Origin: Flavobacterium johnsoniae
Lineage (GTDB): Bacteria > Bacteroidota > Bacteroidia > Flavobacteriales > Flavobacteriaceae
Reading direction: 5' to 3'
Assembly (NCBI RefSeq): GCF_001879205.1
Contig: NZ_MLFK01000001.1
Coordinates: 425,286 to 489,285, forward strand
DNA: 64,000 bases
A program made the translations under genes and the position numbers. Below are positions 35,314 to 44,261 of this stretch, piece after piece. The notes beneath the pieces are model-generated. The model saw only the letters and a program-made list of their open reading frames with translations, had not been told where the DNA came from and made no database searches. Every line of letters begins with the position of its first letter. The first letter of the stretch is position 1.

Positions 35314-36087
35314 TTATTTTAGATTAGGAATCTTCTCGGTTAAATTCTTCCAATATCGTTTTGGCATGTGCTGTAAATGAAGCTTGGTGTTTTTTCTTGA
35401 TTCAATATTAACACTGCTGAAATAACGTCTCCACAGATTCTGAAAAAACTCTTCATTTTCATCGCATATTTCAGCTAAAAATTTAGACGAACCAGATTGA
35501 GCATTAAACTGAATTTCGACCGTTGATGTATTTTCAAGGTCATAATAAATACCATATTTCCGTTTAGCATCATAAATTAACCAGCGCTGATCGGCATAAC
35601 GGTTCTTAAAATGATTTTCAATCAAAGGCAGCACATCACAATCGGGTTCGACAATGGCATAATACAAATTGTCTTTTGTTAATTTAAACCGAACAAAAGC
35701 GTTCATTCGGTGGCTTTCCTTTCCTGTTAAATGTGCCGCTTTTCTAACCCCTAAAACATCGGCATTAGCCAAATCTTCTTCAATGTTTTTTGAACTTGAG
35801 AATACATATTTCACAAACCGAAACAAGATTTCTTCAATCTTATCAATATCAGACAAAAACGCTTTGTAAACATTTGCAAATCCATCCGCAGAAAGTCTTT
35901 CTTTCAGTCCGTTTAAAACACGTTTTGCTTTTGCAGTATCGGTTATCACTAAATAGGAATCTGAAAAAAGTAAAGCGCCTGAAGTTTCGTTTTTGGCAAA
36001 AACAATATCTTCGAGTTTCAATTCATAAATCTCAAATACAGCTGTCAGCCAGCCTTCAAAAGTACTGTCGTAAATTAGTTGTGTCAT
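35314..36087 (-). CDS. Radical-SAM-linked putative DNA repair protein (DUF4130/TIGR03915-like)
   Basis: 257 residues, cytoplasmic. It matches the family I know as TIGR03915: FEGWLTAVFEIYELKLEDIVFA at the start and VRKAAHLTGKESHRMNAFVRFKLTKDNLYYAIVEPDCDVLPLIENHFKNRYADQRWLIYDAKRKYGIYYD in the middle, ending LQHMPKRYWKNLTEKIP. Members always accompany a radical SAM protein with helix-hairpin-helix motifs, present here five bases upstream. In many genomes this protein is fused to a uracil-DNA-glycosylase domain; here that domain is absent. A DNA repair role is inferred from association only. Confidence 0.85.
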   Translation of the reverse strand: MTQLIYDSTFEGWLTAVFEIYELKLEDIVFAKNETSGALLFSDSYLVITDTAKAKRVLNGLKERLSADGFANVYKAFLSDIDKIEEILFRFVKYVFSSSKNIEEDLANADVLGVRKAAHLTGKESHRMNAFVRFKLTKDNLYYAIVEPDCDVLPLIENHFKNRYADQRWLIYDAKRKYGIYYDLENTSTVEIQFNAQSGSSKFLAEICDENEEFFQNLWRRYFSSVNIESRKNTKLHLQHMPKRYWKNLTEKIPNLK

Positions 36088-36092
36088 TTGAT

Positions 36093-37352
36093 TTAAAATA
36101 AAGCTAACTGATTGGAGAAATCATTTTTGTATTTGCTCTTCTGTGTATTTAAAATATGCTCTTTTATCTGAATAGAAGTTAAATCTCTCTGTAATTGAAA
36201 AGGTGAGGCAAAGGCTAAAAAATATTTTGACCGGCTGTAGGCAATCCCCAGTTTTTGTAAATCCTGCGGTTCTAGTTTTTTAAATTTTCTTGCTGCAACA
36301 ATTTTTTTGGCGCTTGACACTCCTATTCCAGGGATTCTAAGAATTAGTTCTAAGTCGGCAGTATTAATATCAACAGGAAATTGGCTGAGGTTCCGCAGCG
36401 CCCAGCCTAGTTTTGGATCAATGTCAAGATCAAGATTTGGCTGATCAAAACCTACAATTTCATTAACATTAAATCCGTAAAACCGAATTAACCAATCGGC
36501 CTGATACAAACGGTTTTCGCGAATCATAGGTACAGGAGTTCCAATTGCCGGAAGCCTGTTGTCGTAGCTTATAGGCACATACCCGGAATAATAAACCCGT
36601 TTCATCTTCATTTGATCGTAAAAATAATTGGCCATTCCCAAGATTTCGAGATCATTTTCTTTTGTTGCACCAATCACCATCTGAGTGCTTTGACCTGCCG
36701 GAGCAAAAAGCGGCGCTTTATAGTTTAGTTTTTTTTCTTCTTTGTGGCCTGCAATTTCGTTCTTCAGATATTCCATTGGTTTAATGACATCAATATGATT
36801 TTTATCCGGAGCCAAAAGTTTAAGGCTTTGTTCGGTTGGCATTTCAACATTTACACTTAAACGATCTGCATAAAGTCCGGCTTCTTTCAATAATTCATCA
36901 CTTGCACCCGGAATTGCTTTTAGATGTATATAACCATTAAAGTTTTCTTCTAACCGCAGTTTCTTTACAATTCTCACCAAGCGCTCCATGGTATAATCGG
37001 GATTATCAAAAATACCCGAACTCAAAAACAAACCTTCGATATAATTTCTTCGGTAAAAACCAATCGTTAAGTCCACAACTTCCTGCACTGTAAAGGCGGC
37101 ACGTTTTACATCGTTGCTTTTTCTGCTTACACAATAAGCGCAATCGAAAATACAATGATTGGTCAATAAAATTTTAAGCAGCGAAACACAGCGTCCATCT
37201 TCAGTATAAGCATGGCATATTCCATATCCAGAAGCATCTCCCAGACCTTTATCCTTATTTTTCCTGCTGCTGTTACTAGACGAACACGATACATCATACT
37301 TTGCGGCATCGGCTAAAATTGCCAGCTTTTCCATCACTCTTTCCTGTACCAT
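36093..37352 (-). CDS. Putative DNA modification/repair radical SAM protein (TIGR03916-like)
   Basis: 419 residues. The radical SAM cluster is C67-X3-C71-X2-C74 (ILLTNHCIFDCAYC), binding a 4Fe-4S centre and SAM. The DELLKEAGLYADRLSVNVEMPTEQSL region is typical of the barrel. The C-terminus carries helix-hairpin-helix motifs (DINTADLELILRIPGIGVSSAKKIVAARKF), which bind DNA. It is probably co-transcribed with the TIGR03915-like gene (5-base gap). Together they form a conserved module presumed to repair or modify DNA. The reaction is unknown. An alternative start is the ATG at 37334. Confidence 0.88.
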   Translation of the reverse strand: MVQERVMEKLAILADAAKYDVSCSSSNSSRKNKDKGLGDASGYGICHAYTEDGRCVSLLKILLTNHCIFDCAYCVSRKSNDVKRAAFTVQEVVDLTIGFYRRNYIEGLFLSSGIFDNPDYTMERLVRIVKKLRLEENFNGYIHLKAIPGASDELLKEAGLYADRLSVNVEMPTEQSLKLLAPDKNHIDVIKPMEYLKNEIAGHKEEKKLNYKAPLFAPAGQSTQMVIGATKENDLEILGMANYFYDQMKMKRVYYSGYVPISYDNRLPAIGTPVPMIRENRLYQADWLIRFYGFNVNEIVGFDQPNLDLDIDPKLGWALRNLSQFPVDINTADLELILRIPGIGVSSAKKIVAARKFKKLEPQDLQKLGIAYSRSKYFLAFASPFQLQRDLTSIQIKEHILNTQKSKYKNDFSNQLALF

Positions 37353-37643
37353 CCTAATCTTGTTTATTTGTTTTTGGAATAAAAATTCATCACCTCAAAA
37401 TTAGGTATTCGGCATCCATTTGTTTTGAAAATCACTGTTCTAAATTGTACCAATTTTGAAACCAAAACCAACAATAACAAAATTTTTCTTAATAAATAGA
37501 CCCTTATAAATAAAGCACTTACAGCCAAAAAACAGGTATAAATACGTAATGCTGAATTATGGAATCTTTATAAATTGCACTAGCAGTTAAGGAAAAAATT
37601 TTCAGCCCCCTCCTAATTTTTTCAACTCTCTTTTTTTTGCGAA
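37353..37643. other. Intergenic region, no gene seen
   Basis: 291 AT-rich bases separating the radical SAM gene from a 16-codon open frame at 37644. No hairpin or clear promoter stands out. Confidence 0.4.
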
Positions 37644-37694
37644 ATGAGACTAACTGATATTGGCGAATATTATAAAACCAAAAAGCTAAAGTGA
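37644..37694 (+). CDS. Possible 16-residue leader peptide
   Basis: ATG to TGA encoding MRLTDIGEYYKTKKLK. The stop overlaps the start of the next gene as TGATG, an arrangement typical of translational coupling. Nothing else supports it, and a chance open frame is possible. Confidence 0.3.
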   Translation: MRLTDIGEYYKTKKLK

Positions 37695-37936
37695 TGAATT
37701 TTGTAAAAGGACAAGATGTATCCTACACGACATTAAGTGGGAGATCTTATAGGGCTGTGATAGTAGAAAGAAAAATAGATTTCAAAAAAGGGCTTATTAA
37801 AAAATCTGCCATGAAAGAAATGACATATCATTATTTGATTGAAGTTCAAAAAAATGATCTTAAAGAAAAAATTCTTTGTACAGCAAATCAGCTTAAGGTT
37901 TTAGAAAAAAAAGTACGTGCAAAAAAAGCAGCTTAG
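37694..37936 (+). CDS. Small basic hypothetical protein, 80 residues
   Basis: Starts at the ATG at 37694, overlapping the TGA of the preceding short frame; a GTG at 37691 would add one residue. It is Lys-rich with no signal peptide: MNFVKGQDVSYTTLSGRSYRAVIVERKIDFKKG, then YHYLIEVQKNDLKEKILCTANQLKVLEKK and a basic end VRAKKAA. The strand pattern suggests a small SH3-like or KOW-like barrel, which could bind nucleic acid, but this is speculation. Not recognised. Confidence 0.55.
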   Translation: MNFVKGQDVSYTTLSGRSYRAVIVERKIDFKKGLIKKSAMKEMTYHYLIEVQKNDLKEKILCTANQLKVLEKKVRAKKAA

Positions 37937-37974
37937 TAATCGTTCACTATAAAAATAGTCGAATGATTTTGCAT

Positions 37975-37982
37975 TATATTTG
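37975..37982 (+). promoter_or_regulatory. -7 promoter element for the 70-residue membrane protein
   Basis: TATATTTG, an exact match, 19 bases before the ATG at 38002. Confidence 0.5.
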
Positions 37983-38001
37983 TGTTTAAATCACAAAAAC
38001 T

Positions 38002-38214
38002 ATGATTAAATTAAACTACAAAATTCAATTTGCTTTATTAGTTATCTGCCTCTTCTTTATTGGGTTGGGCATTTATGAAACGGCAGATGAAGGACTAAAA
38101 AGTGGTAAAGAACTTTTTTGGCAGATTTCTGCTTTTGTTCCTTTTATATTTAGTGCGATTATTTTTGGCAGTAATTTATATTCAAGCCAAATGAAGAAAT
38201 CAAGAGCTAAATAA
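38002..38214 (+). CDS. Small membrane protein, 70 residues
   Basis: Two predicted transmembrane helices (FALLVICLFFIGLGIY at 10-25; FWQISAFVPFIFSAIIFGSNLY at 39-60) with a short acidic loop and a basic tail (KKSRAK), so both ends are probably cytoplasmic. A -7 element precedes it. Not recognised; small two-helix proteins like this are common and uncharacterised. Confidence 0.6.
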   Translation: MIKLNYKIQFALLVICLFFIGLGIYETADEGLKSGKELFWQISAFVPFIFSAIIFGSNLYSSQMKKSRAK

Positions 38215-38319
38215 AGAATATCCATTTGACACAAAAGACATTTTAATGCCTTTCTTACTTCCATTTGTCAAAAACACGTTAAAATCTCAATCTCGCAGCG
38301 GTTTTTCCATATAAAAAAA

Positions 38320-38327
38320 TATATTTG
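38320..38327 (+). promoter_or_regulatory. -7 promoter element for the 38379/AraC pair
   Basis: TATATTTG, an exact match, about 50 bases before the ATG at 38379. Confidence 0.45.
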
Positions 38328-38378
38328 TCTTAAACCCATTTCTACTTTATTTTTAAATGAAATCGAAAAGACATTAGT

Positions 38379-38942
38379 ATGGATAATGAAAAATTTATTT
38401 TCTGCCTCGAAGGCGTTCAGGACGTAGATACCGTTACGACTACTGATGTGGTTAAAAATTTAGAAGAAATTGCTTTCGATCAAGGTATTGCAAGCATCTA
38501 TAAAGCCTGTGATACTATTGAAGGTTTAGAAGAAAGCCTAAATACATTACTGTATGATGATCATAATTTTAAAGATTATGAAATCATTTATCTCGTAATG
38601 CCGGGACAGGAAAACAACATCTGTCTTCACGATTATTACTACAGCCTTGAAGAAATTGCCGAACTTTTTGAGGGAAAAATGAAAGGCAAAATCATTCATT
38701 TTGCTAATAAAAAAAGACTAGACCTTAATGACGATGAAGCTCAGTATTTTCTTGACATTACAGGTGCCCGTGCTATTTCTGGTTACGGATCTTCATATAA
38801 TAAAATTGCCAGCGTAAGTACAATCGATAAAGCCTTTTTTAGTTTGTATCAGGAAAACGACGACCTGACCGAAGTGGTAGAAGATTTATTTCAAAAACAT
38901 TATGCTCTTTGTAAATTACTTGATTTTAGATTGTATTATTAA
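38379..38942 (+). CDS. Unknown acidic protein, possibly DUF6642
   Basis: 187 residues, cytoplasmic, no membrane segment. I do not firmly recognise it; it may be the family called DUF6642. The layout KFIFCLEGVQD (strand), EIIYLVMPG (strand), ICLHDYYYSLEEIAELFEGKMKGKIIHFANKKRLDL, YFLDITGARAISGYG resembles caspase-like CHAT-type folds. There the strand-end GKxIHF is normally followed by a catalytic Ser-Cys and later 'TGAxAxxGY'. Here Asn-Lys stands in place of Ser-Cys, so it would be inactive. The AraC gene starts two bases after its stop, so they form an operon. This assignment is weak. Confidence 0.5.
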   Translation: MDNEKFIFCLEGVQDVDTVTTTDVVKNLEEIAFDQGIASIYKACDTIEGLEESLNTLLYDDHNFKDYEIIYLVMPGQENNICLHDYYYSLEEIAELFEGKMKGKIIHFANKKRLDLNDDEAQYFLDITGARAISGYGSSYNKIASVSTIDKAFFSLYQENDDLTEVVEDLFQKHYALCKLLDFRLYY

Positions 38943-38944
38943 GT

Positions 38945-39865
38945 ATGAAAGCAAAGACGATTGAGAAAATAAAAACCTACGGGCCATCAGGATTTCGGGA
39001 GAAGTTTCTGGGAGAAGACAATCCCATTCATTTGCTTTTCAAGTCAAATTCTGATCATTTTTTCTGTCTTGAAATTGAAGAAATGATGCAGATGCAATAT
39101 CCCGTGCCGCCTTGTAAACATTCTTGTCACACTCTTATTTTTATTTCCTCAGGTCAGCATACCATGAAATTAGGATATCAGGAATACACAACTACCGATA
39201 ACGAAATCATTGTGGTACCGGCTGGACAAATTTTTTCTCTTGACAATGTAAATAATATTCACAAAGGTTATATCTGCCAATTTCATCCTGATATCTTAAT
39301 TAGAAAATACGGAAGCCGTGAAATGCTTAATGAATTTGATTTTATGAAAATTTCAGGGCATCCAAAAATTACTTTAGACCACAAAGATGTTCCTGACATT
39401 ACAGCTATTTTGGGCCGGCTTCAAAAAGAATATTCTGAAACTTCTACCGCAAACTTAAATATCGTACAATCCTATTTGATTACGTTATTTTATGAATTAA
39501 ATAAGAATTTGGTACAAAGTTCTAAAAGCATTTCGGCTGCTGAAGTTATTACCAATAAGTTCAAAGAGTTAATTCATCAAAATATAAAAACCCATCATCT
39601 GGTTCATTATTATGCTTCCTTATTAAATGTTACGCCCAACCATTTGAATAAATCCGTGAGAACTGTTACAGGAAAATCTGCAGCAAAATGGATTGATGAA
39701 ACCATATTACTTGAAGCCAAATACTTACTCTTTCAAACTTCTCTTTCTGTAAGTGAAATCGCAATGCAGGTAGGTCATGAAGATCAGTCTTACTTTAGCC
39801 GTTTCTTTAAAAAACATGAAGGAATAACACCAATTCAATACCGAAAAATGATTGATAAGTCCTAA
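38945..39865 (+). CDS. AraC-family regulator
   Basis: 306 residues. The N-terminal cupin-like domain has CKHSCHTLIFISSGQHTMKLGYQEYTTTDNEIIVVPAGQIFSLDN. The C-terminal 100 residues hold the two helix-turn-helix units (HHLVHYYASLLNVTPNHLNKSVRTVTGKSAAKWIDE and LSVSEIAMQVGHEDQSYFSRFFKKHEGITPIQYRKM). It is two bases downstream of the unknown protein gene at 38379 and likely co-transcribed with it. Ligand unknown. Confidence 0.87.
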   Translation: MKAKTIEKIKTYGPSGFREKFLGEDNPIHLLFKSNSDHFFCLEIEEMMQMQYPVPPCKHSCHTLIFISSGQHTMKLGYQEYTTTDNEIIVVPAGQIFSLDNVNNIHKGYICQFHPDILIRKYGSREMLNEFDFMKISGHPKITLDHKDVPDITAILGRLQKEYSETSTANLNIVQSYLITLFYELNKNLVQSSKSISAAEVITNKFKELIHQNIKTHHLVHYYASLLNVTPNHLNKSVRTVTGKSAAKWIDETILLEAKYLLFQTSLSVSEIAMQVGHEDQSYFSRFFKKHEGITPIQYRKMIDKS

Positions 39866-39936
39866 TTATTGATTATTGAATCCTATTAAACAGCCGTACA
39901 TTTTTCAGAAATTTGCCAGTTCAAAAAATGCAAATC

Positions 39937-40137
39937 ATGATTTATGTTTTTAAAACTTCCGTTGACAGCCAATCAAAATTTGAATCGGCTTCTATGTTGC
40001 TCCACGAATTACTACCCAATACTTTATGGAATTTTGATCTCGAAGACTGCGACAATATCTTAAGAATTGACAGCGAACTTGACGTAACTAATTTAGTATT
40101 GAATAACGGCATTTTTGAATGCGTAGAATTAGAATAG
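39937..40137 (+). CDS. Small ferredoxin-fold-like protein, paralogue of the protein at 16956
   Basis: 66 residues from the ATG at 39937; an in-frame ATG at 39928 adds three residues, and an upstream TTG at 39913 is less likely. It shares with the 16956 protein an ungapped alignment from IYVFKTSV to ILRID (13 of 44 identical, including NFD and ILRI). The pattern strand-helix-strand-strand-helix-strand fits a ferredoxin-like fold. It follows the AraC gene by about 70 bases. Function unknown. Confidence 0.6.
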   Translation: MIYVFKTSVDSQSKFESASMLLHELLPNTLWNFDLEDCDNILRIDSELDVTNLVLNNGIFECVELE

Positions 40138-40174
40138 AAAACCGCATTAACTGCAAAATCATCTTACCCAGTAA

Positions 40175-40747
40175 ATGGAAACAAAATTATATCAAAACCG
40201 AACTTTTGACACGGTAGATTATTCAGATCAAAGTTTATCAAATACAGAATTCGTGAACTGCGAATTCATTAATTGCAACTTCTCAAAAAGCGATTTAAGT
40301 CATAATGACTTTTTAGATTCGACTTTTAAAAATTGTAATCTTTCGCTGGCTGTTTTAAAAAACACAGGCTTAAAAAACATAAAATTTATTGGCTGTAAAT
40401 TGATGGGACTTGATTTTAGTGCTTGTAACAGTTTTTTATTTGCTATGAATTTTCAGGATTGTCTTTTAGATTATTCGACTTTTATTTATAAAAAACTAAA
40501 GAAAACCAACTTTATTGACTGCTCTATAAAAGATGTTGATTTCTCGAATACCGATTTATCTCTTGCGGTCTTCAAAAACTGTGATTTATCTAATACCGTT
40601 TTTGTGGAATGTATTCTGGAGAAAACCGATTTCAGATCATCGAGAAACTATGCTTTTGATCCTTCTGACAATAAAATTAAAGGAACAAAAGTTTCGCATA
40701 TTGCACTTGCGGGTTTATTAGAGAAGTTTGATTTGGATATTGAATAG
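40175..40747 (+). CDS. Pentapeptide-repeat protein
   Basis: 190 residues built of A(D/N)LXX-type repeats: LSNTEFVNCEFINCNFSKSDLSHNDFLDSTFKNCNLS... through DFSNTDLSLAVFKNCDLSNTVFVECILEKTDF. Such proteins form a right-handed square beta-helix. Related ones (Qnr, McbG) mimic DNA and protect gyrase from quinolones or microcins, and length and Cys/Phe-rich repeats are similar to Qnr-like proteins. Most chromosomal copies have no proven role, and resistance is not claimed. It is followed by a terminator. Confidence 0.85.
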   Translation: METKLYQNRTFDTVDYSDQSLSNTEFVNCEFINCNFSKSDLSHNDFLDSTFKNCNLSLAVLKNTGLKNIKFIGCKLMGLDFSACNSFLFAMNFQDCLLDYSTFIYKKLKKTNFIDCSIKDVDFSNTDLSLAVFKNCDLSNTVFVECILEKTDFRSSRNYAFDPSDNKIKGTKVSHIALAGLLEKFDLDIE

Positions 40748-40813
40748 GTTTCAGCTTCGGTCTCGGTCGCAGTTTTATTTGTGACTTTACAATCTTTTAT
40801 CCAATTGAAATAG

Positions 40814-40842
40814 AAAAAGGGATGCAGTCTGCATCCCTTTTT
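40814..40842. terminator. Bidirectional terminator
   Basis: AAAAAGGGATGCAG pairs with CTGCATCCCTTTTT across one base, between the convergent pentapeptide and SusC/D operon genes. Confidence 0.7.
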
Positions 40843-40863
40843 AACTAAACATGAAAAAATGAA

Positions 40864-42417
40864 TTATTTAATCCAACGCGGGTCACCCACTTGTTTGTCA
40901 ATCAACGTTTGATTTTTAATTGTAAAATCACCTGCTGCGGCATTTGTAAATTGTGGATCTAAAGTAGTATAACTTCCTGAAGCATCATATTTTACAGCAG
41001 CTGCACCAGCGGTATGCAATGCCGGTGAACTAAAATAGTTGTTATTTAAGAATGTTGGCGCTGTTGTTCCGGACTGGTTTGTATACATTGCCAGTGGTGT
41101 ATCAAAAATTGTATTACGAACAGTTGATGAATTAGTAGCAAAACGCAGGTAAAGAATTCTATTTGAAGCCGTCATTGCTTTATTAGAAATTGTACAACCA
41201 TCTATCACTACACTGGTTACTAAACCTGTACCTGTTAAACCAGGAGCATTATCAATTCGGATAAAATCACGAGATGTTGCACAGTTACTGAATGTACTAT
41301 TTTTAAGTGTAAGAGAACCTAAATGTGCAGTTCTAAAATCTATAAAGTCTCCTTGATTCGTTAATACATTTGTTACAACTGAATTTTCGATTGTTACAGA
41401 AGTAATTTTTGTGCTTCCGGTAAGACTTTGCGAAACTAATGCTTTTGTAAAATCATGAATAGTACAACCGCTTATTAAAAGCGCTTCAAAACCTACGCTG
41501 ACTTCATTGTATTTAACAGCGTCTGATAAAGTACCGTCGCCATTTAAATCCAAATCAATTAAACTTACACCAGTTGCACCGCTGTTAAGAGAAAACTTCA
41601 CATGTAATTTTGGTTTATCTCCAGCACGTAAGCCTCTTATTGTAATAGGTTTTGTTAGAATTATTTCACCTTTAAATACTTTATAATCTCCAGGCATCAG
41701 CACTAATGTAGCTTTAGGATCGGCCGCTGCTATTACAGCATTTAAATCATCCGTCTCTTTAACCAAAATACCTGTTCCTATATCAATGCCGGTTTTAAAA
41801 GTTCTAAGCCCTCTTGTTTTAGTTCCGTTTAATAAAGTTGCTGTATAATCTGTTTCACCTGTTAATCCTGCTACAACTGCAACTCCCGCTGTTTTTTCTG
41901 CCGGAGTTATCGTGTGCGTAATTCCTCCAGGAGCAATCGTAATTTGTGTTACAGCACTATTTGGAGTCCATCTTAAGGTAACTTGTTTTGCCTCAATATC
42001 AATATCTTCAATTGGAGATAAAATTTGCTCTGTTAATGTTTTGGCCGTTGTTACAGACCATTTAGAATCTCCTGCGCCAGTTGCACTTACTCCTTTTACT
42101 CTGATTGAATAAACGGTTTATCCTTCTAACGGAATTGTTACCGGAAGTTCTGTAGGTGCTACTTTAACTGTTTTATAAATCGTTTTAAATTCAGTATCAT
42201 CTGCACTAAATTCTACAACATAATGATCTACATCATTTTTTACTGTCCAGTTTAACTCTACATTAGTTTGATTTCTAACAATGGCCTTAAGTTCTATTGG
42301 AGAAAATGCTCTACTCGCTCCTATGTCTTCCAATACTGGTTCATTGTAGCTTTCGCAACCGGCAGCTACTAATAAAAATATTGCCAGCAACCCTTTGAAT
42401 ATATATTTTGCTTTCAT
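40864..42417 (-). pseudogene. Interrupted lipoprotein gene (FN3 + beta-helix, DUF4957/DUF5123-like)
   Basis: One continuous reading frame from the ATG at 42417 to the stop at 40864, except for a TAA at 42118-42120. The N-terminal 99 codons encode a lipoprotein signal (LLVAAGC) and a fibronectin-III-like domain. After the stop the same frame continues with TVYSIRVKGVSATGAGDSKWSV, a second FN3-like unit, then a parallel beta-helix with DUF4957/DUF5123-like features (TIRGLRAGDKPKLHVKF, LTLKNSTFSNCATSRDF, final TLIDKQVGDPRWIK). The protein of about 517 residues would be a surface glycan-binding or pectate-lyase-like partner of the SusC/SusD pair. A sequencing error or a real nonsense mutation both fit. 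Confidence 0.85.
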
Positions 42418-42451
42418 AATTATATGACTATAATTTATTTGTTAATTGTTA

Positions 42452-44245
42452 TTAGTTTCCAAAAACCCAGTCATTTACTAATTGACCATTACTATTATCA
42501 ATAAACGTTTGCCAAATTGGCCAAAATTGTCTTTTATCCGGGTTTACTCCGGCTTTATACAATGTTGTTATTTTATTGTCTTCTAATTTATCCCAAGCTT
42601 TAGAAGTGTAACCTACCGGAGCCTGAGTTTCACCTCGGTTTAAACCATAAATATCTAATGTAATTCCATCGTCTTTATATTTGTAATACAATGTTGAAGG
42701 AACGTCTTGATATTTATTGGTACGAGCTTTCAAATCAGCCATTTTTACTTTAGCTTCATCTAATTTTGTTTTTAACAAATTCCATCTTATAAGAGAAAAT
42801 TTACGCTCCATTTCTCCTGTAAACTCATATTTATTTTCTTCTACAATAGCATTCAGCATAGCATCTTTACTAGACAAAGCATCTACATAAGCATCTACTT
42901 TTACAGCCTGACTTGCCGATGGAAAAGCTCTGCGGCGGATTTCTTTTAAATAAACTGCAGCCGATCCAGGTCCTTCTAATTCGTTAGCAGCTTCGGCGGC
43001 AATTAAAAGCACTTCTGCATAGCGCATATAAATTTTATTTACACCATCATCATTTGGTGCACTGGCAATTCGGCTCATCCATTCAAAACGATATTTCCCA
43101 AAATACCAAGTCTGTAAGTCTGTAAGTTCTTGTTTTGCTTTACCGTTTACCGCCGATCCCCATTTATAAGGAACACAGGTTACATCTCTGCGGGTGTCAG
43201 CCTGATCGTAATCATAGAAAACAAATGGTAATGGTCCGTTTACTCCTCCTTTATTAGTTCCCATAGCCTGAAACTGATCTATAGCATCATGTCTAACGGC
43301 AAAGGTAAATAGCACCCTTCCTCGGGTAGCTGCAAAAGGAATTTCCCAAAGAGATTCTCCTCCAGCTGTTAAGACTTCCTGATTATATTTTCTCCATAAT
43401 CCTTCAAAAGTAGGCTCTAAATGTGCGGTACCGCTTGTAATAACAGAACGACATTCATCTAATGCCAGCTTATACATAGCTGCTACTGAAAGCGCAGGAT
43501 CTGTACTTCTTCTAACGCCATCAGGATATTGTTGATAACCGCTTGCCATCATAGCCAAACGAGCTCTAAATCCTTTTACAAAAGCTTTATTTACGCGTTC
43601 TGTACTATTTGTTGCTGCAGTTTCATTAGGCCATCCCACTAAAGTTGAAGCTTCACCTAAATCAGCGATTAATTGCTTGTAAATTTCGTCACGCCCTGTT
43701 TTAGGAACATAAATAGTATTGGTTGTAACAGGTTCAAAACGAGCAGGCACATCTCCCCAGTTTCTAACTAAATCAGCATAATAGATTGCTCGTAATGTTA
43801 ATGCTTCTCCTAACAACTGTCCTAACTCTTTATTGGATGTCACGTTACCATAAGTACGTAAACCTCTAATACACAAATTTGCACGTTCAATACCTTCATA
43901 CATCATTGCCCAGGCATTTTTTGGCGAGTTCATCTCTGTATTATCAGCTTTAGCATCATATACTACTAAATCTGATTTAGCATTATCACTAGAAGATGCT
44001 AAAAGCCATTCTGTATCGGTATTTAAACCTTGGTAAGTTAAAAGTCTTCCTCTATAAGACTGCTCCTCTCCAAATGAGACTTTTATTCCATCAACAGCTC
44101 CTTGTGCTAATTCAGCATTAGAAAAGATAATTTCATCACCTAATGTTGATTGTGCAGGAGTATCAAAGAATTCGTCACCAAAATCCTGACAAGAAGTCAA
44201 CAAACTTGAGATTATCAATCCTGCTATTATTACTTTATATTTCAT
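42452..44245 (-). CDS. SusD/RagB-family surface lipoprotein
   Basis: 597 residues, lipoprotein (signal ending LLTSC, Cys near residue 19), anchored on the outside of the cell. SusD features: an N-terminal QDFGDEFFDTPAQSTLGD, helical TPR-like blocks (ERANLCIRGLRTYGNV, LGEALTLRAIYYADLVRNWGDVP), RYAEVLLIAAEAANEL near residue 410, and the C-terminal RQFWPIW. It caps the SusC barrel and binds glycan for import. It lies 16 bases after susC and 34 before the interrupted lipoprotein gene. The glycan is not known. Confidence 0.92.
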   Translation of the reverse strand: MKYKVIIAGLIISSLLTSCQDFGDEFFDTPAQSTLGDEIIFSNAELAQGAVDGIKVSFGEEQSYRGRLLTYQGLNTDTEWLLASSSDNAKSDLVVYDAKADNTEMNSPKNAWAMMYEGIERANLCIRGLRTYGNVTSNKELGQLLGEALTLRAIYYADLVRNWGDVPARFEPVTTNTIYVPKTGRDEIYKQLIADLGEASTLVGWPNETAATNSTERVNKAFVKGFRARLAMMASGYQQYPDGVRRSTDPALSVAAMYKLALDECRSVITSGTAHLEPTFEGLWRKYNQEVLTAGGESLWEIPFAATRGRVLFTFAVRHDAIDQFQAMGTNKGGVNGPLPFVFYDYDQADTRRDVTCVPYKWGSAVNGKAKQELTDLQTWYFGKYRFEWMSRIASAPNDDGVNKIYMRYAEVLLIAAEAANELEGPGSAAVYLKEIRRRAFPSASQAVKVDAYVDALSSKDAMLNAIVEENKYEFTGEMERKFSLIRWNLLKTKLDEAKVKMADLKARTNKYQDVPSTLYYKYKDDGITLDIYGLNRGETQAPVGYTSKAWDKLEDNKITTLYKAGVNPDKRQFWPIWQTFIDNSNGQLVNDWVFGN

Positions 44246-44261
44246 TTTGATAAATTTTAAA

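Noticed and set aside
40175..40747. Calling the pentapeptide protein a Qnr quinolone-resistance gene
   Set aside because: The repeat pattern is similar, but most chromosomal pentapeptide proteins have no resistance role and no Qnr-specific loops could be identified by eye.
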